Made by a program: the position numbers and the translations under genes. From Bryum argenteum (Eukaryota > Streptophyta > Bryopsida > Bryales > Bryaceae), in assembly GCA_037043015.1 (NCBI GenBank), contig CM073321.1, positions 35,008,101 to 35,072,100 on the forward strand: DNA of 64,000 nt. The letters run 5' to 3'. The notes under the pieces are model-generated. The model did no database searches. It was not told the origin of the DNA and was given only the letters and a program-made list of their open reading frames with translations. Positions within the stretch are counted from its first letter, which is position 1. The number at the start of each line of letters is the position of its first letter. Shown here in pieces: positions 1 to 11,156 of this stretch.

Positions 1-1433
1 GAGAGCAGGTCGGATTCAGACTCTGAATCAGAGGCACATGATGATCTTGACCCATCTTCACCGCGCGCTTCTGCTCATGGCACAGCAGATCCGGACGACT
101 TCAATGCAATCGTTCCATTCGACGAAGCCGTTCCAGACATTGCCAGAGAACAGCCGGATCATACTGCCGCAGGTCTTCCTATCGACGAGGATGTCATTAT
201 TACAGAAATTTTCGGAAATGTGGTTAAAGGATTTCTGGACCGGATCCTCGACGAGGATCAGTTGGGTTCCGACAATCAGGCGGGGGAGGTCAGTTTGATG
301 GAAGAAGGTCATGATGGGCAGGCCGCTGGCCAAGATGGGCAGGCCGCTGACGGTTTGGTGGCCGGGGATGCTCCACGGGCGAACGAGGAGGAAGAGATGG
401 AGGTCGTTAATGATGACGATGTCACGATCTCTACAGTAGTTGAAAGACAACCTCCCGACCCCAAAGACATCATTGACTTGAGTGATGATGAATTCAACAT
501 CCACTCTTCCGATAGCGATGATGAGGAGGATGATCAAGTCCCGCCCGACATGAAAGCCATTGTTCATAAGGGGAAGACGATTAAGGTGGAGAAGGACTAC
601 TAGAAGAGGTCCGAGGAGAAGTATGCCAGGAAATTGGAGCGGCGGAAGGTTAAGGCGCAAAAAGAGAAGGAGCGGCTTGAGAAGCAGCAGAAGCTTGCTG
701 ATGCCGAGGAGGCCATCACAATTGCCAACGAGAAGGTCGCCCAGGTTGAGGCTGAGGCTGCGGCAAAGATCAGGGCTCTACAAGATGAGTCGAGGGAGAT
801 GTTCAAACATTTGGAGGCTCAAATGGCTGCCTTGGCTGCAGCGGCTTCCGCTTCTCAAAGCCAACCCTTTACGACTCCGCAAGCCGCAAGCGCATCTCTT
901 CTGTCGCCGTCCAAGAGCGCTCCACTGCCTCAGCCTCCAAGAGATGTTGTACCTGTCTATCGTCGACCCGACAATACGGCTGGCACACATTCTGAGGTTG
1001 CCACCCCTTCCGGTGTGAATCAGCTTGTCCTCGATGCTGTTGCTGAGGTTCAGCAACCTGAGGTTTATCGTCGACCCGACGATACGTCAGACATCAGTGG
1101 TGAGAGCGAGGCTGCTGCTACCGAAGCTAGCGAAGCAGTTGGTGTATCCGATGAGGTTCAAATCCCCATGGATCAAGTTCAGGTTGAACGGAATACCTTC
1201 CTGAAGCCCAACAATCTGAGGATTATCGTCGAGCCGACGATACAACTCACCTTCGTGCTGCGCCAATCAATGATGGCGATGTGGTCGAAGGTTTGAAGGA
1301 GCCGCAGTCACCATCCGTAGCGGATGTTGATCTTGTAGACTACGAGTTGGGAGCTGAGGACATCGCCTTCACCGGTCACGAAATCCACTGTCCTCCTGCC
1401 AAACATCCTCCCGCTGATAACGACCCCAACCAT
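1..1433 (+). pseudogene. Module copy 1, segment A: acidic/coiled-coil protein (partial, broken)
   Basis: The reading frame is open from base 1, so the gene starts left of the window. The N-terminal part is rich in Asp/Glu/Ser (acidic runs around 480-540). It is followed by a charged Lys/Glu/Arg/Gln coiled coil (about 604-820) and a Pro/Ser-rich part holding a repeated YRRPDDT-like peptide. An in-frame TAG lies at 601-603 and a one-base frameshift near 1188. After the shift the third peptide repeat (DYRRADDT) is again in frame with the sequence that follows. A GT donor candidate lies after 1433 in phase 0 and matches the phase-0 acceptor before segment B at 1937. B has no in-frame ATG upstream of its domain, so A and B are probably exons of one gene. 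No enzymatic domain was recognised. Confidence 0.55.
958..1242. repeat. Type-A palindromes, three copies inside segment A
   Basis: Three 19-bp inverted repeats lie at 958-976, 1066-1084 and 1224-1242. The half-sites are TATCGTCG and CGACGATA around a 3-bp centre; the first copy has one mismatch and the third has a GCC/ACC centre change. Each encodes YRR(P/A)DD/N in the protein. The dyad contains several CG sites. Copy 2 of the module has a different palindrome at the equivalent peptide (see 10494-10944). Confidence 0.75.
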
Positions 1434-1936
1434 GTACAGACATCTGACCATTATTATTTTGGGTGATTCCATCTTGCATGGAGTCTTCTATCCGGCACTC
1501 TAGGAAACTGATTCTAGTTCTGTTTTCTAATATGATATCATTTGTCTTGCTAGGATGTCAACACCGGTTCATGATGACTTGCGCTCGGACGGCCACCCCG
1601 TCTGTGGCGATTTCTTGTGTACCCTATTGTACAATAGTGTGAAAAGTAGTCATGAGTATATACAGACTTTGGGGATGTATCCATTTCAAACATATATATA
1701 AAGAGTGACGATTTGTTCAATGACTTGCGATGTGTCTAATTGTCATTGCTTGTCAATGTCTATGTTGCCCAGCTCCGGAACAATATTTGCGTGCATCATC
1801 CAATTACCTTGGAAGCTATCTCTAATGGGGGACCGCAGTTGATTAGGAGAGCTAATTGCTCCTATCCACTCTCGGCCTCCCCTATTTCATCATTTAATTA
1901 GGTAACCTCATTTCTTTGTTGTTGTGTATTGATCAG
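1434..1936 (+). other. Putative intron between segments A and B
   Basis: This stretch is AT-richer and lacks a convincing ORF. A GT donor follows 1433, and the polypyrimidine/AG acceptor (TTGATCAG) ends at 1936, both phase 0. A TATA-like string at 1693-1702 could instead be a promoter for B, but B has no suitable in-frame ATG, so the intron reading is preferred. Confidence 0.4.
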
Positions 1937-2788
1937 GTAGAATGCCTCGAGGGTAGGAGGGTGATCGTTTCGACACCGCCGCCTCCGTCGCGGAGGAAGT
2001 GGCTGAATATTGTCTTCGACTTGAACGGTATACTTTGTCATACAGCGTTTAGGACGACGGCTGTTGGACAAAGGTCGTACAAGTTGAAAGACAATGTTCT
2101 CTGCCACCGAATTCCAACTGTAGTCGGTCCCAAGGTTGTTTTCGCCCGTCCAAATCTTGGAGAATTCTTATGCCAGGTCTTCGCGATGGCAGATAATGTC
2201 TTAGTCTGGACCTCAATGCAAAAGCGGAATGCAGATGCCATCGTTGGCCATCTCTTCCGCGGTACGCAGGCTCCAGACGCCATCTTAAGCCAGGAACAAT
2301 GTTCGAAGATTGAGCTCTCTCCAGGGCGCTTCTTCCACGTTGGTCAGAAATTGATGTGTATGAAGGTCCTCTCGGAGACCTTGTTCACCAACCCCTATAG
2401 GGGCACATTATTTTCGTCTGACAATACCCTTCTCATTGATGACTCTCCAATAAAGAGCATCTGCAATGAGAATGGCAACGCTGTATTCCTTCGTACTTGG
2501 AATCTCCATGTTGGAGAGGACGACTTCCTTCTAGGAGAACTCTTACCATGGCTTCAAGGGTTAGACTCTAGGTGCCAAGCGGGTGAGCTACGGAGTTATG
2601 TTGAAGCCAATCGAATTGGTCCCTACCCGTCAAGTGTGGGTGACTTGGCTGTAGATGACCTCATTGCTAGGATGAGAGAATCCTCAAAGAATATGGGGAC
2701 GCGGTTCAATCTTCCTGGGTTGGGCATGGTCGTTGAGGGAGGAAGGGTTAGATCTAAGTCTCCGATGCGGGCATTGGATTTAGCTTAG
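1937..2788 (+). CDS. Module copy 1, segment B: FCP1/NIF-like HAD domain with DxN motif
   Basis: The exon encodes about 284 residues. The HAD domain starts with KWLNIVFDLNGILC (motif I). It continues through VLVWTSM (motif II, the Thr/Ser after a Trp) to TLLIDDSP (motif III), which is the layout of the FCP1/SCP/NIF (TIM50-like) branch of HAD phosphatases. Classic members have DxDx(T/V); here the second Asp is Asn. The nucleophile is kept but the general acid/base is lost, so CTD-type phosphatase activity is doubtful. The codon just before the GT donor (2786-2788) is TAG, probably a decayed CAG. The exon joins segment C in phase 0. Paralogues lie at 11721-12518 and 37818-38583. The domain call is firm; the function is inferred. 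Confidence 0.75.
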   Translation, partial: VECLEGRRVIVSTPPPPSRRKWLNIVFDLNGILCHTAFRTTAVGQRSYKLKDNVLCHRIPTVVGPKVVFARPNLGEFLCQVFAMADNVLVWTSMQKRNADAIVGHLFRGTQAPDAILSQEQCSKIELSPGRFFHVGQKLMCMKVLSETLFTNPYRGTLFSSDNTLLIDDSPIKSICNENGNAVFLRTWNLHVGEDDFLLGELLPWLQGLDSRCQAGELRSYVEANRIGPYPSSVGDLAVDDLIARMRESSKNMGTRFNLPGLGMVVEGGRVRSKSPMRALDLA

Positions 2789-2971
2789 GTAACAAACAAT
2801 TTACCATGGATACAATTTTGTGTAACATATGTATTTGTAGTTAATTCAACCGGTGCTCTGACTAAATATGAAATGTTACTGTTTTTTGTTGGATTTCTCT
2901 TGCTTTTGAGTCTGTCTAAATATGCTTAATGGTTTGTGTCGGAGTTTATTCTAAGCATTGTACAACAACAG

Positions 2972-3760
2972 GATGGATCTACTAGCATCCCCGAACCAAG
3001 GAGTCCTCGAATGTTGACTAGAGGTCTTCGCTCGAGATCAGATTCTGGAGGATGGAGTTGCGACTCACTTCCATATTCCAAACCATACTTGTTGCAATCT
3101 GCAGCCGACGCCATCTCTGCGGCTATAGACTATTCAAGGGCGGATATTGAGGATGGCATAGTGAATAGTCCTCCAAGTCGCGGACCAATCAGAACTCCCA
3201 TGTGTTTGCCGTCCCCGCTGAGGCACGTATCATCGAGTCGAGAGGATTGCTTTTCGCCGAATGCTTCAGCTGGCGAGGGGACCAACCGCAAACTTAACCT
3301 TACCTTCACGGAGACGCTCGAACCCCAACAGGTGAAAGAGATGCCCAAGGTTGCGGTTGTTGAGTCAACTATGCAAGCGGCCGTCAGCACTAGATCTCCG
3401 TATGCACGCAAGGAAAGTCTTCCTAGGACCCTTATAGTTGCCGAACCTGCTCACACTGAACCGCCTAAACCAACAAGTATTCCAGTTATGTATAGAAAGA
3501 AGCTCAATGACACAATGTCCCCGCTTCCTCCTCTAGGGACACGGTCACTTTCGGAGGGCAAGGTGGGAAGGGCTTTAGATAGCAACGGAAGGAAAAAATC
3601 AAAATACGAGACATTAGTATACGATAGTGCATGTTATAATGGGGCAACTGTCTGTTACTCCTCCTATCCTTCTCGCCGGGACGATATCATGAGAGGTATG
3701 GCCAAGCTGAAAGCAGACGAGGCTGCTAAGGCAAGGAAAGAAGGATTATCCAAGAAGTGA
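2972..3760 (+). CDS. Module copy 1, segment C: Pro/Ser/Arg-rich tail
   Basis: The acceptor ACAACAACAG ends at 2971, and the exon (phase 0) runs to a TGA at 3758-3760, about 262 residues. No catalytic domain is visible. Motifs shared with the copy-2 tail at 15025-15825 include a DIEDGIVNSPPSRGPIRTP-like block followed by a Cys-x-Pro-Ser element. A basic C-terminus of the pattern RRDD-(I/F)-R, then K-x-EAAKARK, is also shared. The conserved SPPSRGP block could be a docking or modification site for the neighbouring HAD domain; that is inference. Most likely this is the C-terminal exon of the A-B-C protein. Confidence 0.6.
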   Translation, partial: DGSTSIPEPRSPRMLTRGLRSRSDSGGWSCDSLPYSKPYLLQSAADAISAAIDYSRADIEDGIVNSPPSRGPIRTPMCLPSPLRHVSSSREDCFSPNASAGEGTNRKLNLTFTETLEPQQVKEMPKVAVVESTMQAAVSTRSPYARKESLPRTLIVAEPAHTEPPKPTSIPVMYRKKLNDTMSPLPPLGTRSLSEGKVGRALDSNGRKKSKYETLVYDSACYNGATVCYSSYPSRRDDIMRGMAKLKADEAAKARKEGLSKK

Positions 3761-4268
3761 GCTCTCCAAGAGAAGATTCTTGTCTATAATAAGTTTTAGC
3801 TTGGTATATAATTTTAGAAATAAGGATCATAAATAGACATTTCATATTCCATTGGCATGTATCCACCACATGGTGCCTATATATAGTATAGAATCATTCA
3901 TATGTATGTCATTTTCATCAATGTTGAGAATTCATAAATATATATATATATATATATATACAACAAGAATATTAAATAATCTTGTAATTTTTATTAAGAC
4001 TCCCCTTCATCATGGCTCATGGGTGCCATTCATTGCAAGTGTTAGATACTAACTGTTTATCTACATCTTTTATTGTATTGATGGTCTCCTCTTTATATAT
4101 TTCCTAAATTTACCTCACTTCATGTCCAATTAATTTTATAGTTATCGTTGGATTCAACAACTATTTTTATTCAACAACTATTTAATAATCTCAAAATGTG
4201 AATTTTGTCTCAATTTAACGAATATGGCCTTTTGATACTTATGTTGAGTGTTCTACGTGGTAATGCAG
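3761..4268. other. AT-rich spacer with short (TA)n
   Basis: The stretch is low in GC and contains a short (AT)n run at about 3937-3960. No coding signal was seen. The 3' end (GTAATGCAG, ending 4268) is a plausible splice acceptor for the exon at 4269. Confidence 0.5.
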
Positions 4269-4586
4269 GAACCGTTGATAGTTAATGATGTCCCTGAGGA
4301 CGAGGCTTCTGATGCCGACAGCGACTTATCGGCTATGAGAAAGGATGTCATGGCTATCGTAGAGTCTCGACGTTTAGTTATACCATTGTCGTCGGTTCCG
4401 GAAACTCCGCCTCTTGCCCTACCTGTCAGTCACACTTCACGTGATGACTTTGATCGGTTTGCACGAGCGATTAACATGCGAATTAAAAAGAATGAGGCCA
4501 AAGCTAGACGTATCGAAGAGAAAGCTTTAGCTAGACTTGCACCCAGACATTCTCCGCGACTTGCCGCGAAGAACAAATTTATATAG
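4269..4586 (+). CDS. Orphan tail-like exon (D)
   Basis: The exon is open from the acceptor at 4268 to TAG at 4584-4586, about 105 residues. Its C-terminal part (SRDDFDRFARAI, then KKNEAKARRIEEKALARL) resembles the basic ends of the C segments at 2972-3760 and 15025-15825. It is therefore probably another C-type terminal exon, either an alternative last exon of copy 1 or the relic of a further copy. It ends 141 bp before segment E of copy 2. No domain was recognised. Confidence 0.4.
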   Translation, partial: EPLIVNDVPEDEASDADSDLSAMRKDVMAIVESRRLVIPLSSVPETPPLALPVSHTSRDDFDRFARAINMRIKKNEAKARRIEEKALARLAPRHSPRLAAKNKFI

Positions 4587-4727
4587 TTCTATGCCTTCAT
4601 TACTTGATACTTATAACATTTTTCTATATTGTGAACGGCTTTATATTATGGATTAAAATTTTATTACTTATTTGTTTTATTCCTATTTGTTTATTCCGAT
4701 GTTGTATTTTGTTTTCTTATTCCTCAG

Positions 4728-7700
4728 ATGAGAATATCCGACTTAGGATCTCTTCAAGACGAAGAAGATGCCGTACTTCCTCAGAACTCTCCATCTGCTC
4801 CAGTTCCTCATGGAGATGATATTGTTCTTGAAGCACAAGACAACGTAGAAGACATGTCTTGTGCAATTCCGCGCGATAGTCCTATCCAATCCGAACCTCT
4901 TCCGGAAGCCATGGAAGAACCCGATAAACACGAGTCCCCTTCAGATGACGAACACTCTTCTCTGCTTGGAAGTGTCAATGTGGGCATCGTTCACATGCCG
5001 CCACATCTTCAAAACAAAGAGCCGGATTGGAGTGCCAACGAGATGCGAATGATTCACAAAAGTGATTCTATAGCAATCATAAACAGGTTCCGTTTCAAAC
5101 CTATTAAGAAGTCTCGTATGCTCATTCCATTGTGCCGTTTGGTGTGTTACCCAAAGGTTCGACCTATCTCCGAACAAGATGTCCGAAAACTCGAAAACGA
5201 GTTCAATAATGGTTACCAAGAAGGAGATCGGGTAACGTATGTATCTCCTTTCGATAGGAAAGGAAGAGAAAAAAAGGTTGATGCAGGAGATGGTGTGTGG
5301 GAGAATCCGCTTTAGAGAGATGCAAATGAAGAGTTCGAGAAGACTTTGATGTCGGATCCTGATCTTCATGATCTAAGTGGCAAATACTTCTATGTATATG
5401 AAGGTAACCACCGTTTAACAGCGTGGATGCGTCACATTGAGAGGTACCACCATCTGGATCCATCATGGTACATTTCAGTTGATTGCATCGTACTCGATGC
5501 TCGCGGATAAAGCAATCTCTTTCTTGACGCCATGAACGACATCAATTGGTAAGTACTTGAAACATTATTCTTATTCATTTCATTTGAATTCTCTGTAACC
5601 TGGACATATTCTCATCTTTGTTTCCGCTCAATAGGTCTACTGAACATGACTATGTCGAAGAAAGTATATGTGCGAAGCTACAACGGATGCGAAAGTTTGG
5701 TAAGTTGAAACTTGAAGATTTCAAGGATCTCATTACTCCGGAGGATTACCAAATTTGCCTAAAAGCTAAAGCAAGAAAGAAACATGGTATCCTGTCACAG
5801 TGGACGTCTTCGTCAAGTTCTTATATGCGGTAAGACTTCTTAATACGTACTAAACACTGCTATCTTGTACACGTTTCATTACAATTTCTTACTACTACCT
5901 CTGTGCCATGTAGAGGAGGTTAGCGAAAGCATCAGATAATGCCGAAGCTACTTATTACGCCTCTACCCCTAAAGAAAAGCAAACAGGGCCAGGAGTTTGG
6001 AGTGCCATGGATAACACCATCAAAGCGGAAATCAAATCTATCCGTGGCAAACAGTTCGACAAAATGGTTGCTGTGGCCAATAACCAACTTGGCAAAGTGT
6101 TCCCGAAAGAGGTAAATAATTTTGTCTACTTAGTTTGTAAGGAGACTCATTACTATTTTTGATGTATACTGAAATTAACTACTTCTATTTGTTCTATGTG
6201 CAGATCTATTCTCTTTACGGCCAAAACCTGAAGTCCGATGTGACAATCGAACGGTTGCACATAGTTGCCACCACTAATGTCCATTTCGATTTTAAGGGAA
6301 AGTGGCTCCAATGGTGGAATGCGCCAGATGATGTACGCCGATCTGTCCACTTCCCAGATGAAGGATAAAACATTGCTAGCATTTCTGCCTCGCGCTTCTC
6401 TTTGGGCTCAGGTATATAATACTTAACTTTTGTCATTATTGTACTCCCGTCATCGACTATGTACTTCATCCTAACGTAGTCTACTTTATTGCAGTTACAA
6501 CAATCTCTTGAAAGTGAAATAGAGGATGGCAAAATCCACATTCAGTGGTCGGATGCGGTACTAACGCCAACTGTGTACGTTCAGAAATGGAGATTGCTTT
6601 TATGGGAAAAGGCCTTCGGGAACTACCTCGCTCAAAATGCCATCCCGAAGTTCTTAAAAGGATCCGATATTCGTAAGATTAGTGGTGGCAAGGCTTCTAT
6701 TAAAAGGCTCTTATTCCGGTACGTATTCACTTAGTTTTTCATTTTCCTGGTCAATATGCAGAGTACTGAAATCAGTAGTGTATACTACATTCTTATAATA
6801 TGATTTCTTGACTCTAGGTACTTGAAACAAGAGCTTCTCAGCAAAGGAGCCTTCGCTTCGTGGTCCATTTCGGCTGAGCTCGAGGACGTAACGGTCTCAA
6901 ATGATCCATCCAGCATCTTCTCTGAAGCCCAACAGAGACGGTTCTCCATCTCACAGTTGCTGACCGGTGGTTGGTTCCTTGAGTGCAACGATAACTTTGT
7001 GCACAAGGAAGAGAGACATCTGCTTCGGAACCTCAGTTCAAACGCACCAGGCCATGCACCGATGGAGATCGATGATAATGACGACAAAGACGTCTCCATT
7101 TTACCAAGCCCGCCTGTCTCACTCTCGGAACCTTCTTCTCCGGTTGCACAGCCCAGAACCCGAGCAAACAGAAAGCGACGCAACGATGCTGCGGAGCCTG
7201 TAGTTGATCTTGAAGAAGAACCTGATGAAATCGCTCCGCTCCATGAAGACATTGCAGCTCCAGAAGAAGCTAATTTGACTCAGGCTTCAGATGGAGCGAC
7301 CAACAATGCACGTAGACGCGGTCGACAATTGACTCAGATTTCTGCAGGCGCTCTTACAAATGCGGGGTCCCCTCCTCAATCAGTCCCAGTCGATCACAAC
7401 TCCGGAAAGAAGTTCGCTTCACTCCCATTTCTTGAACCGAAGCATGTTGGAGAGTGCTTGTCTTCTGAGATTACTATTTCTCTCCCAATGTATTTGGAAA
7501 AAGGGGACATCGGAGCTGCTGTTCAAAAGGCAGCTCACGAAACAAAAGACTGGGACACGCAACTCATGGACATCATCAGCCACATCAGAAAGGTATTATG
7601 TCTTGAATCTTTTATTACATTATTTTCCTTCTGAAATTTAGATTAGAACACATCGCTTACAACGTGTCTAACTTTCTGTGATTTTCAAAGATTGGCAAGG

Positions 7701-8995
7701 ACAGGAAGTATCCATGTAAGGAGATGGGCACGAAACACCCGCATCCCGGCATTGATCTCATCTACGTAGACATTCCCGAAAATTTACCTGTGCCTAACGT
7801 TTTGCCTGTCAAAATCCCTTCATGGAACAAGCGAGAAAAAAACTACTTCGAGAATGTGTTCTTTTTTGTTTTCTACAACTTGACAGACGAGGGTGCGATA
7901 CTTGTTATGCATCCCAAGGACAGTCGCGTTGAGAAAGCTCTAGATGTCGAGTCAAAGGCTTTTGAATTCCGAATGGTGCAAGATTGGTGGGGATATGATC
8001 CCATGCCAATGGCCTCGACGAACCCCCATGTGAAAACGGTATGGTCTTCATTCTACATTCAAATCATCAGTCATGATTATTACAACGTTTTTTAAATCTC
8101 TCTCATGTATTGAACTTTGCCGACTCACAACTTCCACATTGAGGTCTTTGTTCGGAAGTCTTTTGCCACGAGATTCTCCATAAGACAGGTTGCGAAAGAG
8201 TACGCAGGTGTGCCCATTCTCCCCGACAAGGAGGACCATGTTTTCAATTTTGCGAGCAATGACTCCATTCGTAAGAAGGAAGATGGTACTCCGTGGCGTA
8301 GCTTGCGAGAGAAGGACCCCTCCTTCATCCAATGTTTTATTGATTCTCTCACAGACGAGCGGGGAATCGTCTTTGACTGGAGCCTTAGTACAAGTTAGTT
8401 GTTGCTAATACCAACTCTCATTCAACTTATTCAATATTGTAGTTTTGATGTTGGTTGTTGGTATGTAGGTGCTTTTGTGATTGCCTGCGCGCGATCGAAC
8501 CGTCATCTCATTGCTGTTGAAGCTGATGAAGAGATATTTGACGGACTTTTATCGGCATACGTGGATGGTACCGCTTTTGAGGAAGAAAGCAGCGATTCGG
8601 TTCCAGTTTATGACTACGACAGTGACACTTCTGAACCGCTTCAGAAGAAGCAACGCCCAACATTTTGTGCGTACTTATCTCTTACTTTCCCCTCTTCAAT
8701 TGTCACCTTCACTTGCTAATATTTTATTGGTATTGACTTTTTCTGTACTTTTAGGATCGCAGGTTCCAATCGACGCTTAATTGGCGACGGAAGTCTCTAT
8801 AGCAGTCCTTCACAAACCTTCACCCTGCCATCTTATGCGGAGCGCATAGCTCAGGAATTTGTCGCTGCCCCTTCTCCCGTCTTATCGGACAGTACTAGAC
8901 GTCAACGCTTTAGCTCCACAGTGCTTGCGTTTATAGACGATGAGGCTGATCAGTGTGACCAACACTTTAATGGTCGTTCACCATCAGCTTCGTAG
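4728..8995 (+). pseudogene. Module copy 2, segment E: ParB-like / DNA-methyltransferase-like fusion, 10 exons, decayed
   Basis: Exons can be placed at 4728-5548, 5635-5829, 5916-6111, 6204-6411, 6495-6718, 6818-7592, 7691-8038, 8123-8393, 8469-8670 and 8755-8995. The nine introns are 75-99 bp. Exon 1 has a ParB/sulfiredoxin-like segment, with IPLCRLVCYPKVR followed by YVYEGNHRLTAW near 5391-5440. Exons 7-9 look like an N4/N6 (PF01555-type) methyltransferase: a motif-IV-like DLIYVDIPEN (DPPY expected), a LTDEGAILV strand, then IVFDWSLSTSAF and NRHLIAVEAD (DxFxGxGT region expected). Both catalytic motifs are altered, so methylation activity is doubtful. Damage: TAG at 5313, TAA at 5508, a one-base shift near 6363, and CG in place of AG at the exon-8 acceptor (8121-8122). 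Between the ParB and MTase parts lies an acidic linker with KRKRR-type basic stretches. A related gene is at 20982-23400. Confidence 0.65.
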
Positions 8996-9837
8996 ATGTT
9001 CTTATTTTCCAGGTTTGGTTTCGACTACGTAGGGTCATGTACAAGTTTTATGACTTTGGTCATACATGTGGTTTTATTATATGTTTTTATATCTATAAAT
9101 GACGTTAACCTATTTATCATGAACGTTTAACGCTTTCTTAATTTATATCTAAATGTTTAAGTTTTAAACTCAATGCAAACTAAAAGTTTCGGAACGCTTC
9201 TTTATTTTCAATTGGAGTGATTGAATCTAGCCAATGTTGGTAGGGGCTCTAGTTCGTTATTTGTATAGCTCAGGATAGCTGCTTTACGACGCACTGCAAC
9301 GCTCAAACGAGCCCGAGGACAATCAAACTCGGACCACTACAATGCCACGTGAATGTCTTTCTGCCCTCCTACTACAAGGAGACACGGAAAGACGACTTGA
9401 AGTTATAAACTTCATATTATATATACCAAAGCATTTACATATAATTTTGATAAGTGTAATAGGAAATTGATGACGTCAGCCCTAATTATAATCTACAGTT
9501 TAAAATAATTAAAGTAAATTTATTGAATTGTATGGATTACATATGATGATGTCAACCCTAATTTAATTAACTTTTACTTAAACTTACAAATGTGGAATAT
9601 TTATGAAATATTGGAGGACCCCAATACCATGTAAAGGAATGCATAAAGGACCTATACTCACGGTTTTGGGTACTTTTATGCCTTAAAATAACCATTTTAA
9701 AATTTCAGCACCTCTCACACCATGGTAATAGGGCCATTAACTTTGAAAATTTTTATTTCTTACCGCTCAAACTTTACGGCTCACCGCTCACCGCTCACCG
9801 CTCACCGCTCACCGCTCACACCGGTGGTTTCCTCACT
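8996..9837. other. Spacer between E and A of copy 2, with (TCACCGC)n
   Basis: AT-rich, with no ORF of note. A 7-bp tandem repeat, CACCGCT, runs about six times at 9776-9817, just upstream of the ATG at 9838. It may belong to the promoter or 5' leader of segment A of copy 2. Confidence 0.5.
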
Positions 9838-11156
9838 ATGAGTCAACCATTGGATGGGGCATCTTGCGCCATGCCCTCATCTGCTTTTGCACCTGCAGTG
9901 GACACAACTCCTTAGAGTAGAGTCTTAAACGGACGGGGGAAACCACTCTATGCAATCGTGGCGCCCACCGACGTATACATCAATCTATATGACGACAATG
10001 GCAAAGATCCCACTCAGGAATTCTATGTCGTCAACGCCCAGCTCCCAAAGGCAACACCATCCAGCTCTCGACGTTGACACCTTCCAGCTACCGTCGTCAA
10101 AACCGGCGAGTTGACAATGTCGAGCTGCCAGCTCTTGATGCTGACACGCCGGTGAAAAAAGAGAAGGTTGATGTGGTATGCAACCCCTCTATTGACCTGA
10201 TGGAGAATGGAGCAGGAGTTGCGCCTCCTCCAGGTGCTCTGGGTGTGAAGGTTGAAGAACACTACTCGAAATATATGAAGGGGAGAGCCGAGGAGGCTAG
10301 ATTGGCAAAAGAGAAAGCCAGAAAGGTAGCAGAGGACGCAAGGAAGCTCGCGGAACGTGATGCTATGATCGAGTGGATGAGGACCGGTTTCGGACGCCAG
10401 CCGATGCCAGCCCACAATGCTGCAATTATTGCAAGTAAGGAGGCAACTCTTCCTTCGACCTCGGACGCCGTGAGTTTCGAGCCTGCTGCAGATTATCCCC
10501 GGCCCGGGGATAATACTGCCATGACTACCGCCGCTCTACCTAGCAGCAAGTTGGAACCCTTGCCGTTGTCGTTGGGCATAGCCTCCCTAGAATATCCCTG
10601 GCCCGACTCCCCGGCGCTACCAATAACCTCCGAGAGGGAACCTGAGCATATCGACGATGTCCTTGGTGGGAATGATGGATCTGGAGAGGCGTCAGTCCCA
10701 TGCCTTGTTGATTCTCAAGGTGTTGCCGATCAGCCCAATACGGCTGGAGATTATCCTCGGCCCGGGGATAATCCAGACTCTTCATTTCACGTGACCCCTC
10801 CCGCGGACAAACCTGCTGTGGGTCCAGATTCATCGATTGTAACACGCGTTCCTCTAATGGTTGAGTCTGCTCATCCACCCGATTCTGGTCTAGAACTCTC
10901 TTAGTACGACCAATTGGTGAATTATCCCCGACCCCGAGATAATGCGGAGCCAAGAATCGAAGAGGAGGACACTGTGGGATCTCAAGGTGTTGGAGAGGCG
11001 CGCGCGGAGGTCATTCCTAATCCCACTGCAGCTCCGGCATCTGATGAGCAAGAACTCGCAAGTCCTCCGGCGAAGACTCAGGTCGATGACGAGGGGTTGG
11101 CGGACTATTCGTTGAGCCCGACGGACGCAAATCAACCGCAAGAGCCACATGATAAC
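9838..11156 (+). pseudogene. Module copy 2, segment A: coiled-coil protein with DYPRPGDN repeats (broken)
   Basis: An ATG at 9838 opens MSQPLDGASCAMPSS. A TAG lies at 9913-9915 and a frameshift near 10060. From 10074 the frame continues through a Lys/Glu/Ala/Arg coiled coil (about 10260-10390) and a Pro-rich part carrying four DYPRPGDN-like repeats. Another in-frame TAG lies at 10902-10904, and the same frame continues beyond it. A strong GTAAGT donor follows 11156, so the exon probably splices on to segment B. The layout matches segment A of copy 1. No enzymatic domain was seen. Confidence 0.55.
10494..10944. repeat. Type-B palindromes in segment A of copy 2
   Basis: About 21-bp dyads with half-sites TTATCCCCGG and CCGGGGATAA occur near 10494 and 10750, with decayed relatives near 10592 and 10920. 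They encode YPRPGDN. They sit at the same peptide as the type-A palindrome of copy 1. Both halves have changed together: CGTCG/CGACG in copy 1, CCCCG/CGGGG here. Confidence 0.75.

Noticed and set aside
58-1056. Minus-strand frames over segment A of copy 1
   Set aside because: The acidic and coiled-coil pattern, the repeated YRRPDDT peptide and splice phase all support the plus strand.
601-10904. Reassigned TAG codon (Gln code as in some algae)
   Set aside because: Gln is otherwise written CAG/CAA throughout, TGA and TAA interruptions and frameshifts occur in the same genes, and TAG also acts as a normal terminal stop. Decay explains the data better, though intact host genes should be checked.
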